From: Hermatobates lingyangjiaoensis | Taxonomy: Eukaryota > Arthropoda > Insecta > Hemiptera > Hermatobatidae | Length of the DNA: 64,000 nt | Assembly: GCA_026182355.1 (NCBI GenBank) | Contig: JAPFBL010000231.1 | Location: forward strand, 1-64,000 | Reading direction: 5' to 3' | Shown here: one piece after another, positions 27,300-38,711 of the stretch | Layout: each line of letters begins with the position of its first letter | How positions within the stretch are numbered: the first letter of the stretch is position 1 | Translations under genes and position numbers: made by a program | The notes under the pieces: generated by a model | What the model was told of the DNA's origin: nothing | What the model saw: the letters and a program-made list of their open reading frames with translations, nothing else | The model's database searches: none

Positions 27300-30200
27300 A
27301 ATTACAGAAAGTAAAATTAAATTCTGATATTTATCAGAAAAATATGATAATAACAATCAGGTCAAGACGAATAGCAAAACAACTATGGAGTCAACGTAAG
27401 GCCTATTGTTATCCAACCACAACATATAACATGAAATAACGAACAGTTTACTCTCGACCACAGATAAGTTCCGAAACTATTTGAGGTATGAAGAAATTGT
27501 ACGAAGGTTTGGTATATGTTTATAATAACATACAAACTAATGGGAATAAATCCCATTAGCTGAGGAAAAATATTTTTCCTTAAAAATATTTAAGCAGATG
27601 TAAAATATTTTTTTACACCATGTAATATAGACTTTTTCAAATTAAATCATGGAATTGAAAGAAAAATACTAGATTTTGAGATACAAAATAAATGTAACCA
27701 TTTTATAAGATGTTACTATCTCACTAAAATTACTATTAATTTTTTTTCTTGAAAGAGAATTTTTACGCATACCACTTTCAAATGTATGTGCTATATTTCG
27801 AACAATTAAGTATCTAAATTGAATGTTTCTTGGTAAATATTTCATGAATTTCAGTCATTAAATGTTAAGACACATTGTTGCAGAATAACTTCCTATCTAG
27901 AAATAATCAAGTATTGGACAATTCTCAAAAATATCTATTTATTAAAATATATATTTTCATGACTACCTTTAAGGACGATGTTCAGTCTTCTAGTTAACTC
28001 CCCGAAGGAAATTTTAAGCTTTGTAAATTTAAAAAGGCGTTCTACACTCTAACATTCAATCAATAAAGAGCAGAGTAAGTTGGTGTTAAAAGTAAAATAT
28101 TTGACAAAAGAAGATTTGAAATAAAGAATTAAAGTATTTCCTGTCCTAAGTTTTTGAATGATTAAGTTTGAAATAAAGTAGTTCTAATGATTTTAAATGT
28201 ATTAAAACTATTCACATAGAATATTTTTTTTAATTTTGAATAAGTTTGTCTCGCAACACTGGTGATGATATTACTGATTTTAGCTATACTATTTATTGTA
28301 CTTCTTTCCTACTTTACCCATGTAATTTTCTGACATGCTGTATAACGAACTGAGGGGTCATTGAAATTTACCTTTTATTTATGACATTCAACATTCTGTC
28401 CAACTAATTGCACAAAAAAGATATGTTTTGATAATTTGTGAATTTTTTTTAGATTGTAATATATTAATATGAAACAATTAAGAATGGTATTGTATGATAA
28501 CTATTAATTTAATTGCATAATTAGATTGGTAGCTTAAGAGCTACGAAGATGCTTGCATTTTAAAATAATATCAAATTTTAAATGAAACGATTCAAAAAGT
28601 AGTTCATCAATCATGTACAAACAATATATTTTTAAAACCATTGCGCGGAAAGATCTTTGTTTAACTTTCAGTGGAAGAAAGATGTATTTTTTTACTTTAA
28701 GTTACATTGAAGTAAACTAAAAACTATATTTGAATGATTCTGACAACATAGTGACAATCTTTTACTGATTCCTCTGAACATATATACTGTTACTGAGGTA
28801 TCTACATATGAATTGTGTTTAAAAAGGGAGAGGGAAGGTTCCGCAACAGAGCAATTTTCTTCTATTTCTCTGTCCTCTTAATCAAATTACTGCAATTCCT
28901 TCTATCGCTGAATATTATTTAAACCTAATTGTTCTGCAGATAATAAAGAAGTTTCATCTACAGATAAAATAAAGTTTCATCTCAGATTCTACAGTTTGAA
29001 ATAAGTTACATAAAATTGATTTTTTAAGAAAAAAAAAAGAAAAGATAATTCTTTTAAAAATGTCATATCTAATTTTAAAAACTAATAGTAGGGAATTCTT
29101 AAAATAAACAAAACTGTCAAAATAAAGAAATTAATTTAGAAAAGTTGGGCAGAGTTAATCCTGAAAGTGAGTGTTAAGCAGGATTAGACCGAAGTTATAC
29201 TGGGTAACGAATAAGCTAGTGGGAGTTTAGCGGATTGAATTCGTTTAAAACATCAAAGCCATGCATGGAAGCTGTCAGGAAAATAAATCTATGGGGAAAA
29301 AAACAAGGGTAATAACAAAATTTTAGTGTGATGGCCATATTAAGAAATTCACTATTCTGGAGATCTTCACAGTGAACAAATGACAATTATTGATAATCAA
29401 AATAGTCTGGACTGAGGATCATTCAACTTTATTTTAAGTAAACTCAGTAGTCGAATATTAATTATTATAAATAGTACATTATGGAGCTTCCAAATGATCT
29501 TCTAGAATGTGGCCATCAAAATAAAACATGCAGCACTTCTCGCTTAAATATTTTTAACAATTTTTGTTACTGTCATTTAGATGCAAATATAAGAAATCAC
29601 AACCCTTATAAAGTATATATTAAAGTTTTGATAAAAGAAATCTATATCTATCTAAGACAAGAGTAAACAGCCGAGGACCAACGAAACAGTTTGAAATAAA
29701 TCAAAGATAATCCGTCTTTAAAATCTTCCAATCCAATAAAAAATGTTCCATCATTGTTCCTAAATAAATAGACCAATAAAAAACCATTCATTTTTTTACA
29801 AATTCCGTGGTATGGATTAATTTACTACCGCCAGTTTACTACCAACAATGGGACGATCGTAACAGTTCTCTAACAAATAACTGTTTGCAATTACGAAATG
29901 GGAAACGTTAGGGAGAAAATAAGAACTAGCTTGAAGATATCTTGTCATGTTATCTGAAGTGGACAATTTTAGAAAACATTCTTGTATTTATATACGTACA
30001 AAGATCATGGGTCACGAAGTAAATATTTCACTGAGCTTCTACAGACACTAGCTTCATAATCTAGGAAAACGTCTGCCAGGCGGCACTTTTTTAATTTCTG
30101 TTCAATTATATCATAAGAAAAATTCAAAATGAATGCTTTCAACTGATTTTGTAATCACGAACTGCTTCTAATTTCTATTTAACAAAAGGGGAAGCGACTT

Positions 30201-30460
30201 GGAGTACGCTCAGATGGCAGAAGATCAAAGCACATCCCTGTCTACAAGTCTAACGTCTATAAACAATTTTCTTTCTTCTCTTGTCCAGGTCACGGTACTT
30301 AGCTTGGTAATGGGTTCATATGCTGCGATAAGATGGTCTCATGCAAACTTATACCTTCTTGAAATGTCTTCACTGTTACGGTGAAATATAACTCAATGCT
30401 AAATGATAACAACCTGGTTTCATATCAAGTTCCGGTAACGATTTCTGTACAAATAACTTC
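27300..30460. other. AT-rich region without recognisable genes
   Basis: Only short stop-rich frames were seen on both strands, with no conserved motif or delimitable transposon. Confidence 0.55.
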
Positions 30461-30465
30461 TGCGT

Positions 30466-30572
30466 AGTTATTTGTACTACTGAGGTTATTAGTAACATTG
30501 TTATAAACATATAAATGTTCTACCTCTTACTACTTCAAGTACTACAAGTAGGTCCTACTTCATTCCATGAAG
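30466..30572. repeat. Dispersed repeat of about 105 bp, copy 2
   Basis: This is the partner of 26893-26998, with the same word order and moderate divergence. Just beyond it at 30615-30640 is an 11-bp hairpin (actgttaagtg, loop gagt, cacttaacagt), followed at once by a second small hairpin (caactatt and aatagttg). Confidence 0.55.
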
Positions 30573-31281
30573 TAAAACTTATTCCATGAATAAGTAAAAC
30601 TCCTATGGTGTTTAACTGTTAAGTGGAGTCACTTAACAGTGTTCAACTATTATAACAAATAGTTGCACTTATTACAAAAATAATTACTTATTGCACTTAT
30701 TGCAATTATTACAAAATTGCGTAAATTTTGGAAACTAATGCAAAAGAAGAACCACCGTTTTCTATCTGCATTTATTGCTAAGATTGAAAATATAATCTTA
30801 AAATTCATAACATAGTATAATTTTGATATTATTTGAACAAATATTTGTATAGGTTAAGTTTATATACAAGAATAACTCTTGAACAAGCTTGACAAACAAG
30901 CTGTCTACATGTATTACTAGAAGAGTATAGGCACCACTCTATCCACCATTCTCCAAACAATTCCTATTAGTAAACACAATCTATCAAAATAATTTATGCT
31001 TTTAGACTATCTGCCCACAAACTCATATAAGTTTAGTATTTAAATGTATTCATATATGATGATAAAACGAACGTATATGTTTAATATTAATTGTATGATT
31101 AATACTAATAAGTAGAATTGTATAACTGTAAGCAAACAGTACAAGCGACAATGAGCACTTTCAACCAAGACAGTAAATCCAGTCAGAAATGTTTCGGAAG
31201 GTTCCAGTAACGCTTAAAAAAACTCATTGCTAACTCCGTAAAAATACGGAAATAATTCCAAGTTACTGTTCGTGCATTTTA

Positions 31282-31284
<3 letters not shown>

Positions 31285-31319
<35 letters not shown>
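31285..31319. repeat. (AT)n microsatellite bordering a PLE fragment
   Basis: A 35-base AT run ending directly at the left arm of the inverted PLE fragment at 31320-31755. Confidence 0.95.
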
Positions 31320-31322
<3 letters not shown>

Positions 31323-31755
31323 AAATAACAGAGCAGATTCTGGATTCACGATTTTTTTCAGCAATTAATTTTAATAACTTGTCTATGCTGCGAAGGCAAT
31401 GAAAATAACAAATTTCGCAGAGACATACTGGAGGCAATAACACAGTCCAATAACTGATAACATATATTAAGGACTAATCATAAGTAAACATAGCAGAAAA
31501 TACAATAAGTGCTTGTTTTTCTTCTATAATTTAGTTATGGTTATATATGTTATTAGTTATTGGACTGTGTTATTGCCTCCAGTATGTCTCTGGGAAGTTT
31601 GTTATTTTCATTGCCTTTGCAGCATAGAAAAGTGATTAGAAAAAAAGAACAATTGCTGGAAAAAATCGTGAATGCAGAATCTGCTCTGCTATTTAACAAT
31701 AAATTCTTAGATGAAGACCTGCTGCCAGTTTATACAAATATATATATAATATAAA
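31320..31755 (+). mobile_element. Inverted (fold-back) PLE-like fragment with N-terminal coding piece
   Basis: Two arms of about 150 bp, 31320-31470 and its reverse complement at about 31543-31700, share long exact blocks such as ggaggcaataacacagtcca. They enclose about 75 bp. The right arm is open for 64 codons. From MSLGSLLFSLPLQHRKVIRK it continues through EQ, VNAESALLFNN and FLDEDLLPVYTN. A second copy of this peptide family, MSLGQLIWLLTPAHRKVVRK followed by VNAEAAVYFNE, is at 49344-49228 on the minus strand, downstream of a GIY-YIG-bearing PLE end. I infer that this is the N-terminal coding part of a Penelope-like element carried in its pseudo-LTR. The fragment is bounded by TA-rich runs on both sides. 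Confidence 0.55.
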
Positions 31756-32309
31756 ATTAAAATATAAAATGGTCAACTGGGCTTCACAAAACTAAAAATT
31801 ACAGAAAGCACAGAACAGAATAAATCATCTACTATTCAGAACATTCACACTAATATCGATGTCGTTAAATGGTTGCTTTAAATCCTAATTCACAAATGCG
31901 TTGCCTTCAATGATCATCATCAAGTCATTCGTTCAGACTTTCAGGAAGTTTAGGAGGAAGACAGTACACGGTTACAGTGGGTATACCAGAACCAGGTTAA
32001 ACCAAAACTCTAGAGCTTATTTATTTATTTGTATTTTTTTTTATTAAAGTTTACCCTTCTTTATTTATCCTCTTATGTTAATTTTAGTCAGCTTTTAACT
32101 TATTTTTCCAGTCAAGAGGATTTAGCAAAACGTCATAATTACCTAGTTACTCTCTCGAGTGCTATACAATATCAACTACAAAGGAGTTCAAACCTCAATC
32201 GGTTTCGACAAACAAAATCTTTCCCGCTTCACTATTTCTATTGATCTCCTCATTACAAACAGGTATTCAAAATACCGACCTCAGTAAGTGTTTTGTTCTG
32301 TGTAATTTT

Positions 32310-32875
32310 TAGTTCATAATATATATACTTGGAAGGATAAGAAAACTATTTGAAAACTGACACCAACGTTCAACATGAGAACAGAAACACAATTAAGGAA
32401 GGACTAAGGCTTCAGTCTTGAAGTTTTGGCTACAACCATCATTAGGAGAAGAAGTAGAGGGAAACTTAGAACACCAATGCAGAAACAGTTATATTACAAG
32501 AGTGCAGTTAAAAGTTTAAGAGAAAATAAGTAGAATTAATAATGAAAAATGTATGATATAAAATAATCATCACCTTCATATTTCTTTTCCACTCAAAACA
32601 TTTCTACATCTGATGTTCTTCTGCACCTGATGTTATACATTCCTTTATTTGTTATTAATTCTACTTGTTTTTTTTATCTCTCAGCCCTTTAACCGAGTTA
32701 CCAACAAACCAGCCAGTAGTTGCACTTTTGGTTTCCAACTCTCTTTAGCAGTAGTACAGTTGGTTTACCTCTACTTTCTTTCTTGATGAAGGTTGAAGCC
32801 GAAAATTTGAAACAGTAGATGTTAATGTTTCTTGATTTCGTATCTGCACTCAAGTTTATATATAATGCATGTGTT
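32310..32875. mobile_element. Fold-back element with two inverted hammerhead-like motifs
   Basis: The blocks near 32340-32470 (read in reverse) and near 32755-32870 align. Both read cctctactt, then a T/C-rich step, then TGATG-A/G-GGT, a four-base loop and GCC, followed by AAAA. The plus-strand motif is TTGATGAAGGTTGAAGCC followed by GAAAATTTG at 32781-32810. The minus-strand motif at 32418-32446 has AATGATGG and CAAAAC, so it is more decayed. Both outer ends are TA-rich (taatatatatactt and tttatatataat). No coding capacity was found. Confidence 0.45.
32781..32810 (+). ncRNA. Hammerhead-like motif in fold-back element
   Basis: cttgatga, one extra base (a), ggt-tgaa-gcc, then gaaaattt. The GAAA is followed by a palindrome (aaattt). 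A reverse-oriented, more decayed partner is at 32418-32446. Confidence 0.3.
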
Positions 32876-34369
32876 TAAAACAAACACTTCTGTGCATGTT
32901 TTAACTATACATGAACTAGGGACCAGAGAGACTTTAGTGTAGAGATACTAAGTTATCTTTCAAATTTCTGAAAGTTCTATCAAAAGTGACCTGGAGCCTT
33001 CAACCAACATTAACAGGTTAAGTGACTACCCTAAAAGAAATGTCCTGAATATTAACAGAAGAATAGAAACATTCTATTGAAATTATGGTGGATGATTTCA
33101 TATACATATATTAATTTTCACAACAGATGTTTGAAATAAAAATCCGCACATAAACTATAATATAAAATTGAGGTGACATTAAATTTGTGACTCTGACGAG
33201 GAGATCCTGAACTTGGTCGAAAAATCTTAACCCCATTTCAAACTTATCACTGGCTGTTAAAACGTAGGTATGAAAATTTATATGTATATATGACAGAAAG
33301 AGTAATACACACACAGACATCACAGTTTAAAAGCAATTTTCAATATTTAAACCTAAGTGGTGGCTGAAGTATTGAAATGTGAGATTAAAATAGATATCAT
33401 TGCATGGTGACTTTTGTTTTTGTCGTAATCAGTCCCAGAGTGCATCTCTTCACCATATGCTTAAATAAAACAAACATATAAAATAATAATCATAGTAACG
33501 TGTAACATGAGTCAGGTGTAAAGAAATATTCTGAACGTCATAATAAGAATGAAAACATATATAGTTTAGTAAGGATAGGGGTCGAGGTTTGTTTGGTTAT
33601 GAAGACAAGGAGGTTTGGGCAGTTAGAAGCTTTGAGGTGTCAGATGTCCTGAAAGACACGTTAGTAAGCCACTTCATGCATTCCTTATTTTTTCAAGAGG
33701 CAAGCGAGTTTCACGTCTAAAGATATCTGTAAGAACATACAACTCAATCAGTTATTTCATTTTAACAATTAGCAAAATACAACATAATTAAATTGATTTT
33801 CTTAATAATAAGGGCAAAATATGTATACAACATATTTTGTGTGTTCATTGTATGAATTATTTTTCATAATTATCCTTCATAATGTAGATTTGATCTAATT
33901 ATAAAGTGTCACTAAAGCAGTGATCCTCATTAAGATAATGATGACCTATTTTATAAAAAAAAAAATGTAAATAACTCGAAAGCTACACATCAACTACTGT
34001 GTGGTATCATCTACTCATGCTTCTGTTTAGATATTTCCCAAAATTTACTATTTTGACCATATGTCCAAATAATAATAATATAATAAGTAATATGTCCAAA
34101 TTTCTATCCTGGCTTACTAGTATCACATTTCTATTGCTTACCAAGGTTATCAAATTAACAAATCGTGCTCTCAAATTATTTCTCTGCGATAGTAAACCAA
34201 TTCCTAATTGGCCAAAGTTCCTCCAACTACTCTAAATTTCTGAAGTTCCATTCCTACCTGGTAGGATTTGATGGTTCATATTTGTTATTTTGGCTTTCGC
34301 AGGTCAGTGCCCTTAATACGTAGTTACCCTACTTACTTTCCCTAGAACATCTTATATGTTTCTCCAGAT

Positions 34370-34388
34370 CCCCCCCCCCCCCCCCCCC
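34370..34388. repeat. Poly-C tract (19 C)
   Basis: An uninterrupted C homopolymer, rare in an AT-rich genome and prone to sequencing error. Confidence 0.95.
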
Positions 34389-35002
34389 TCTCAAAGAGCC
34401 CTTTGATAGCTCTCAAAGTCCTCTTTTATACTTCACAAGAGTCGGTAAGAATATAATTCTTTAACCCTCCATATAAGTTCTGTATATTTCTAATCTACTT
34501 AATTCTAAACACTCTTAGGCATATTTCCAATTTGAAAACGACCTCATAAATGAAATTGAAAATTTACATTAATGAAAGCAACCATTAAATGCATAGAAAA
34601 TTTGTGTAATTTATTTTTTCGTTCAGAAGCTCCAACTGGTAATACTGATATTTCGGCACTGGTGTCTCCTAAACATTACGTTTCAATGGTGATAAGAAAT
34701 TATTAAATAACATGGTTTATGCTACTCCCACCTGCGGCTCACTCATGGAAGCCGTTCTACAGATTTTTTGGTGCCATCTACAATAAGTTCAGGGGTTAAA
34801 ATACAGTTTAATCTTGTTGCGAAGTGTATGGACGGAGAGCATGTTGAAGATAAACTTTAACCACTAGGGCTTAATCATTAATCTTATTATTATATAGCAA
34901 ATCTTTAATTTAATTTGCTAAGGTCTAAATACTTTTTGTTGAAGTAACTTGGTCAATGGCTGGTGAATTTCATAACGGTTCATTGTTATTAATTGTTGAT
35001 AA

Positions 35003-35372
35003 ATCATTAGTTGTGCAAACCGTAATTGTGTGGTATTTACTCATTCTGAGGTAAAATGGATAAACCAACAAAAGTCTCCACACAAATGAACCTTATGTCA
35101 CCTTATCACCTAAATGCCTATCCCCACTCTTTCGCAACGGATCTGTTTCCTACTAGTTGTCTTCACTTGACCAACCCGTCAGTACCACATCCTTGAGTAT
35201 GTCTTGAATTCTCTTAATTGAATTTTATTATTTCACTCTAATTTCTGTAACTAATTAGATATAATTTGTATTATAGTGTCTTCCTGATGATGAACACAAA
35301 GTGTTCGAAAAGCGATGAATAAAACTTCATTTGTGTGGAGACTTTTGTTGGTTTATCCATTTTACCTCAGAA
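35003..35372 (+). mobile_element. Fold-back PLE-like terminal element with hammerhead-like motif (copy 2)
   Basis: The left part (35003-35095) is nearly identical to 26156-26250. The right arm (about 35318-35372) is the reverse complement of the left arm. The centre is longer than in copy 1 and carries cctgatga at 35283-35290, a GAACAC/GTGTTC hairpin and GAAA at 35307-35310. The palindrome after GAAA is degraded here (agcgatg instead of acgcgtt). No reverse transcriptase frame is present. Confidence 0.55.
35283..35315 (+). ncRNA. Hammerhead-like motif, degraded sister copy
   Basis: Identical core and stem II to the motif at 26259-26292, but the stem III palindrome is lost (gaaaagcgatg). Confidence 0.3.
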
Positions 35373-35740
35373 TAATAGTTGATAATAAAGAAATTTGAGT
35401 AATTTTGTCAGTCATTGAGCGAAAGTTTTGAGCTGTTCAGGCGAAACCTTCAACATTGCCTGAGAGGTACTCAGTAAGACTATCCATTGGAATATTAACA
35501 TTTCGGAGGAAGTAGTAGGGTCTGCAAGAGTTTCAATTTCACGTAAAATGTGTGTGAGTTTCTTTGTATACCAATTCCACATTAAGTGACAATTATTGCG
35601 AATTAAGTCACAATAAAGCAGACATATGAAATAGAATTATTAGTTCCTTTTCATACATAATGCATTCTTTGATGCTGCTTTTTCAGTGGTAGAAGTGGAA
35701 TAACTGTCATGTTTTCAGTCAAGCCTCAGGATGTGTTCAT

Positions 35741-35884
35741 ATTTAAACGTTTATGGACGCTACAGGCCATACCATTGAAGGATAAAATTGATATTTTTAC
35801 CGAAAATAACCCTTACAGTAAATATGGACTGGGCTCTGAAATTTTTAGGCAGTACTGCATCACAGGAAAGAACCTTCATTGGCC
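35741..35884 (+). repeat. 144-bp dispersed repeat with open frame, copy 1
   Basis: It is about 90% identical to 36884-37027 with no length change. The plus-strand frame is open in both (FKRLWTLQA, IDIF, PYSKYGLGSEIFRQY), but many differences alter the residue, so I see no sign of selection on a protein. It is probably a transposon fragment. A GC-richer tract at 35935-36150 follows it, with an 86-codon minus-strand frame of unknown nature. Confidence 0.75.
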
Positions 35885-36567
35885 ACCATACACACCTTTG
35901 TACTTTACAAGAGGTGAAGAGTTACTCCTTATTTATGATGCGGTTAGCGTATTAGCCACGTGCAGGTTACATTACCGGAGGCCCCAACGGCACGTCCTTG
36001 CACACCTGTTTTGATATTAGAGCGTGTACCCAGCCTTTCGGCCATATCACGTAACGTCCTTGTACACCGATAGTCACTCGTCCTATTACTTAATGACCAT
36101 GCCCAATTCTGCTCAACTTCCGCAGAAACCAGTGTGCTTAAAGTGATATTAATCTTTTCAATACAGCGTCCATATGAATTCATAAAAGTATCTTGTAAAA
36201 CCAAAGGACTTAATCAAAAACTCAAATGTATTTTAGAAACTTTTCACAATTATGAAGTAAAATGAAAATTATTATCTAATTTGGTTGTATTAAAGGTCTT
36301 AATATAAAAGACAGTTGGACATAGTTCAATAACGTGATCTGGATATTTATCCAATCACGACTGAGAGAGCAAATCAAAATAAGGACCCATATAGGAAAAG
36401 GTTACTCATGCTTCGACAGTAGTGTCACACGCAGACATGCTTTAGGGAGTTTATCTGGCGAGTTGACACAGTTAGACTTCTAATTATAACCATTCATTTG
36501 CTCCCATAAAGATCAAGCGATTAATACTCTGGTTTTATTCAAAGCCATGCTTTGTGTTCGTATTAGT

Positions 36568-36749
36568 TTATATGGACAGGGTTCTGGATGAAGCCAAGGA
36601 AAGCAAGAAGGCCATATCTAGACAAGAGTAGCTTTTACCTTGATCAATACGAGGCATTTCACACTCCTCACACTTGTTGAGCAATGGGTGGTTCCTGAAG
36701 GTACAGAGGTGACAGTACCAATGGTCCTCTTTCTTTCTGCCAGGATGTT
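36568..36749 (-). CDS. TAB2: TAB2/TAB3-like adaptor, NZF zinc-finger exon (C terminus)
   Basis: The acceptor tttatttgtag precedes 36749 and the phase fits the exon at 38619. The exon encodes WYCHLCTFRNHPLLNKCEEC followed by EMPR, a complete NZF/RanBP2-type finger (C-x2-C-x10-C-x2-C). The TF pair after the first knuckle, used by NZF domains to contact ubiquitin, is kept. In TAB2 this finger selects K63-linked ubiquitin. TAB2 proteins normally end a few residues after EMPR. Here the frame runs on for about 28 residues (through GKSYSCLDMAF) to a TAA at 36568-36570. A plausible donor (CAAG then gtaaaa) at 36639/36638 could instead splice to an unseen last exon, so the true coding end is either 36568 or 36639. 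A dispersed 144-bp repeat lies on each side of this exon. Confidence 0.85.
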
Positions 36750-36883
36750 CTACAAATAAAAGAAAAATTACAGTAAAGTCCATAAAGCAATGTAAATCAA
36801 CAGTTTAATTTCAAATATTATACAAAATAAAATAATTTAAAATCATTTAATCTTTTATAAATTTGTCAAAGTGTGTGTGCGTT

Positions 36884-37027
36884 ATTTAAACGTTTATGGA
36901 CGCTACAGGCCACACCATTGAAGGGTAAAATTGATATTTTTACCAAACAGAGCCCTTACAGTAAATATGGATTGGGTTCTGAAATTTTTAGGCAGTATTA
37001 CATCGCGAAAAAGAACCTTCATTGCCC
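36884..37027 (+). repeat. 144-bp dispersed repeat with open frame, copy 2
   Basis: This is the partner of 35741-35884 in direct orientation. It lies upstream of the TAB NZF exon in gene orientation, within the intron, so the pair brackets that exon. Confidence 0.75.
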
Positions 37028-38129
37028 ATTATTTTTTTATTTCACCTTATTTTTTTCCTGTTCTGCTAACTTTAGTGAAAATGAATTTTCGTTAAAACTG
37101 ATAACAGGATTATCTTAAAAAAAACTTCATAATTGTTCAATCACAGACAAAATCAGTTTTTCATTTGAAAAATGACTCTGAAAGTGATGATCGCGATATT
37201 CGAACATTATTGTGGAAATAATGAAACTAAATCCAAAACTATTGCTAACAAGAGGAATGCATTATAATGTATTTTGAGAATATGAAATAATTTTTTTCTC
37301 TAAACTATTGATTATAGGATAAATATAAAAATTATGATTATATCATCTACTTAAAATGATAGGTTGCGATAAAATTTCATAAATTTTTAGCCATTGGAGG
37401 ACGGGTGATTGAGGACCTACTCGTAAAGCTAATTTCACCTGTCATATTATTGGATTTATTTACATTACCTTTGGAAAATGTTTTAATGATGTTTTAATCC
37501 TGACTTCTTTCAATTAGTGAATCTGAGGTATTAAAATGATAAAACTACTGAAGCTAATATTGGGAGTGCATCAAATTTCAAACTACTACACGCGATTCAT
37601 GAGTTCTTTGGATACGGTCATTGCGTCCTTCGTTACTTTACTGTAAAAAATACGAAGAGGGGAAAGTACAATAGCTCTTAGGACGCAGTGCTATAATCAC
37701 CCTCAATAAATAAATAAATGTATGGTATAATATACATCCACAGTGTATGTTACAATACATGCACAAGGTAATTAATTATCTTGTCTTAGAATAATGTTTG
37801 TTTATTTCTTATTACTGTAAACTATAATAATCACGAAAAATATAGTTGAAATTTGATATATTATCGCAATTTGAGTTCCTCTGAATTCAGTTTCTATTGT
37901 GTCACCTAAATGTTGTTGGTGGCTACCGAACATTTTGTAAACATTCTGCAAGTGGAACTGACAAATCCTAATTACATTTCATAGATATAGCATACTTGTT
38001 GAAGTAAATAACACACTATTTTTTGGTAACATTACATATGAGAAAGGTACTTTAAAGTAAGAAAGTAATGCACATCCTATTTAAATCTGTAATTAAACTA
38101 CAATTTCAAACACTTGGAGTTTAATTATA

Positions 38130-38195
38130 AATTCACTTCATGTGGAGACTTATTTTTTAACTTTTGTTCCTAATGAGTAAATAACACAACCTTTG
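38130..38195. repeat. Decayed third arm of the fold-back element family
   Basis: cttcatgtggagacttattt and, after a gap, aatgagtaaataacacaacc match in order the arm and outer flank of the elements at 26156-26385 and 35003-35372. It lies in a TAB intron. Confidence 0.5.
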
Positions 38196-38618
38196 ATGGT
38201 GTACTTAATTTCGTTTAAGCATTGTCTTATATGGATATTACCTGAGAACAATTTCAACAAAATACAACAAAATATCAACTATTCAGTTCCACCTGTGGTC
38301 ATATATGATTGTGTTAATAGGAATGATTACATTTTCTTGATAAGTCACAAAATGGAGGTAGCTACATTAAAATAAATCAATCATTCAAATAAATCATGTA
38401 ATTGATTGTCCATGGGCTTTATAATAGTGCACTTACGGAAAGGTGAGTGCCAACCACTCCAAACTGTTATTATGCATTTAAGAACTACGCCTTAGAGTAG
38501 TTTGCTGGTTAACACACAAACCTGATTTACTGCGAGCCATACATGTTAGACAAATAATGATAGGAAAGTGATTGAGAAGTGTAAGAGCGAGCACTGACTG
38601 GCTCTGCCTGTTACTTAC

Positions 38619-38711
38619 TGTGTCTGGAGGGCTTGTGAGCTGTCTTCCTCTCAAAAGGTTGCCCAGGGTAAATGCTATCGTAAAATTGAGCATCAGTCTC
38701 ACCAAGAGGTA
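38619..38711 (-). CDS. TAB2: TAB2/TAB3-like adaptor, third recognised exon (TAK1-binding region)
   Basis: A strong acceptor (a run of T then cag) precedes 38711 and a consensus donor gtaagt follows 38619. The 93-bp exon is entered with two bases and left with one, so the split codons at both ends complete properly (ATA before, AAA after). It encodes PLGETDAQFYDSIYPGQPFE followed by a short basic stretch. The FYD-I core corresponds to the conserved segment between the coiled coil and the zinc finger of TAB2/TAB3, which lies in the region known to bind TAK1. Another frame across this exon is also open but has no family resemblance, so I take it as a shadow. Confidence 0.8.

Noticed and set aside
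35944..36204. 86-codon minus-strand frame with a TLRDMAERLGT segment that resembles a helix-turn-helix
   Set aside because: The resemblance is too short and no transposase context or terminal repeats were found. It could be a GC-rich repeat.
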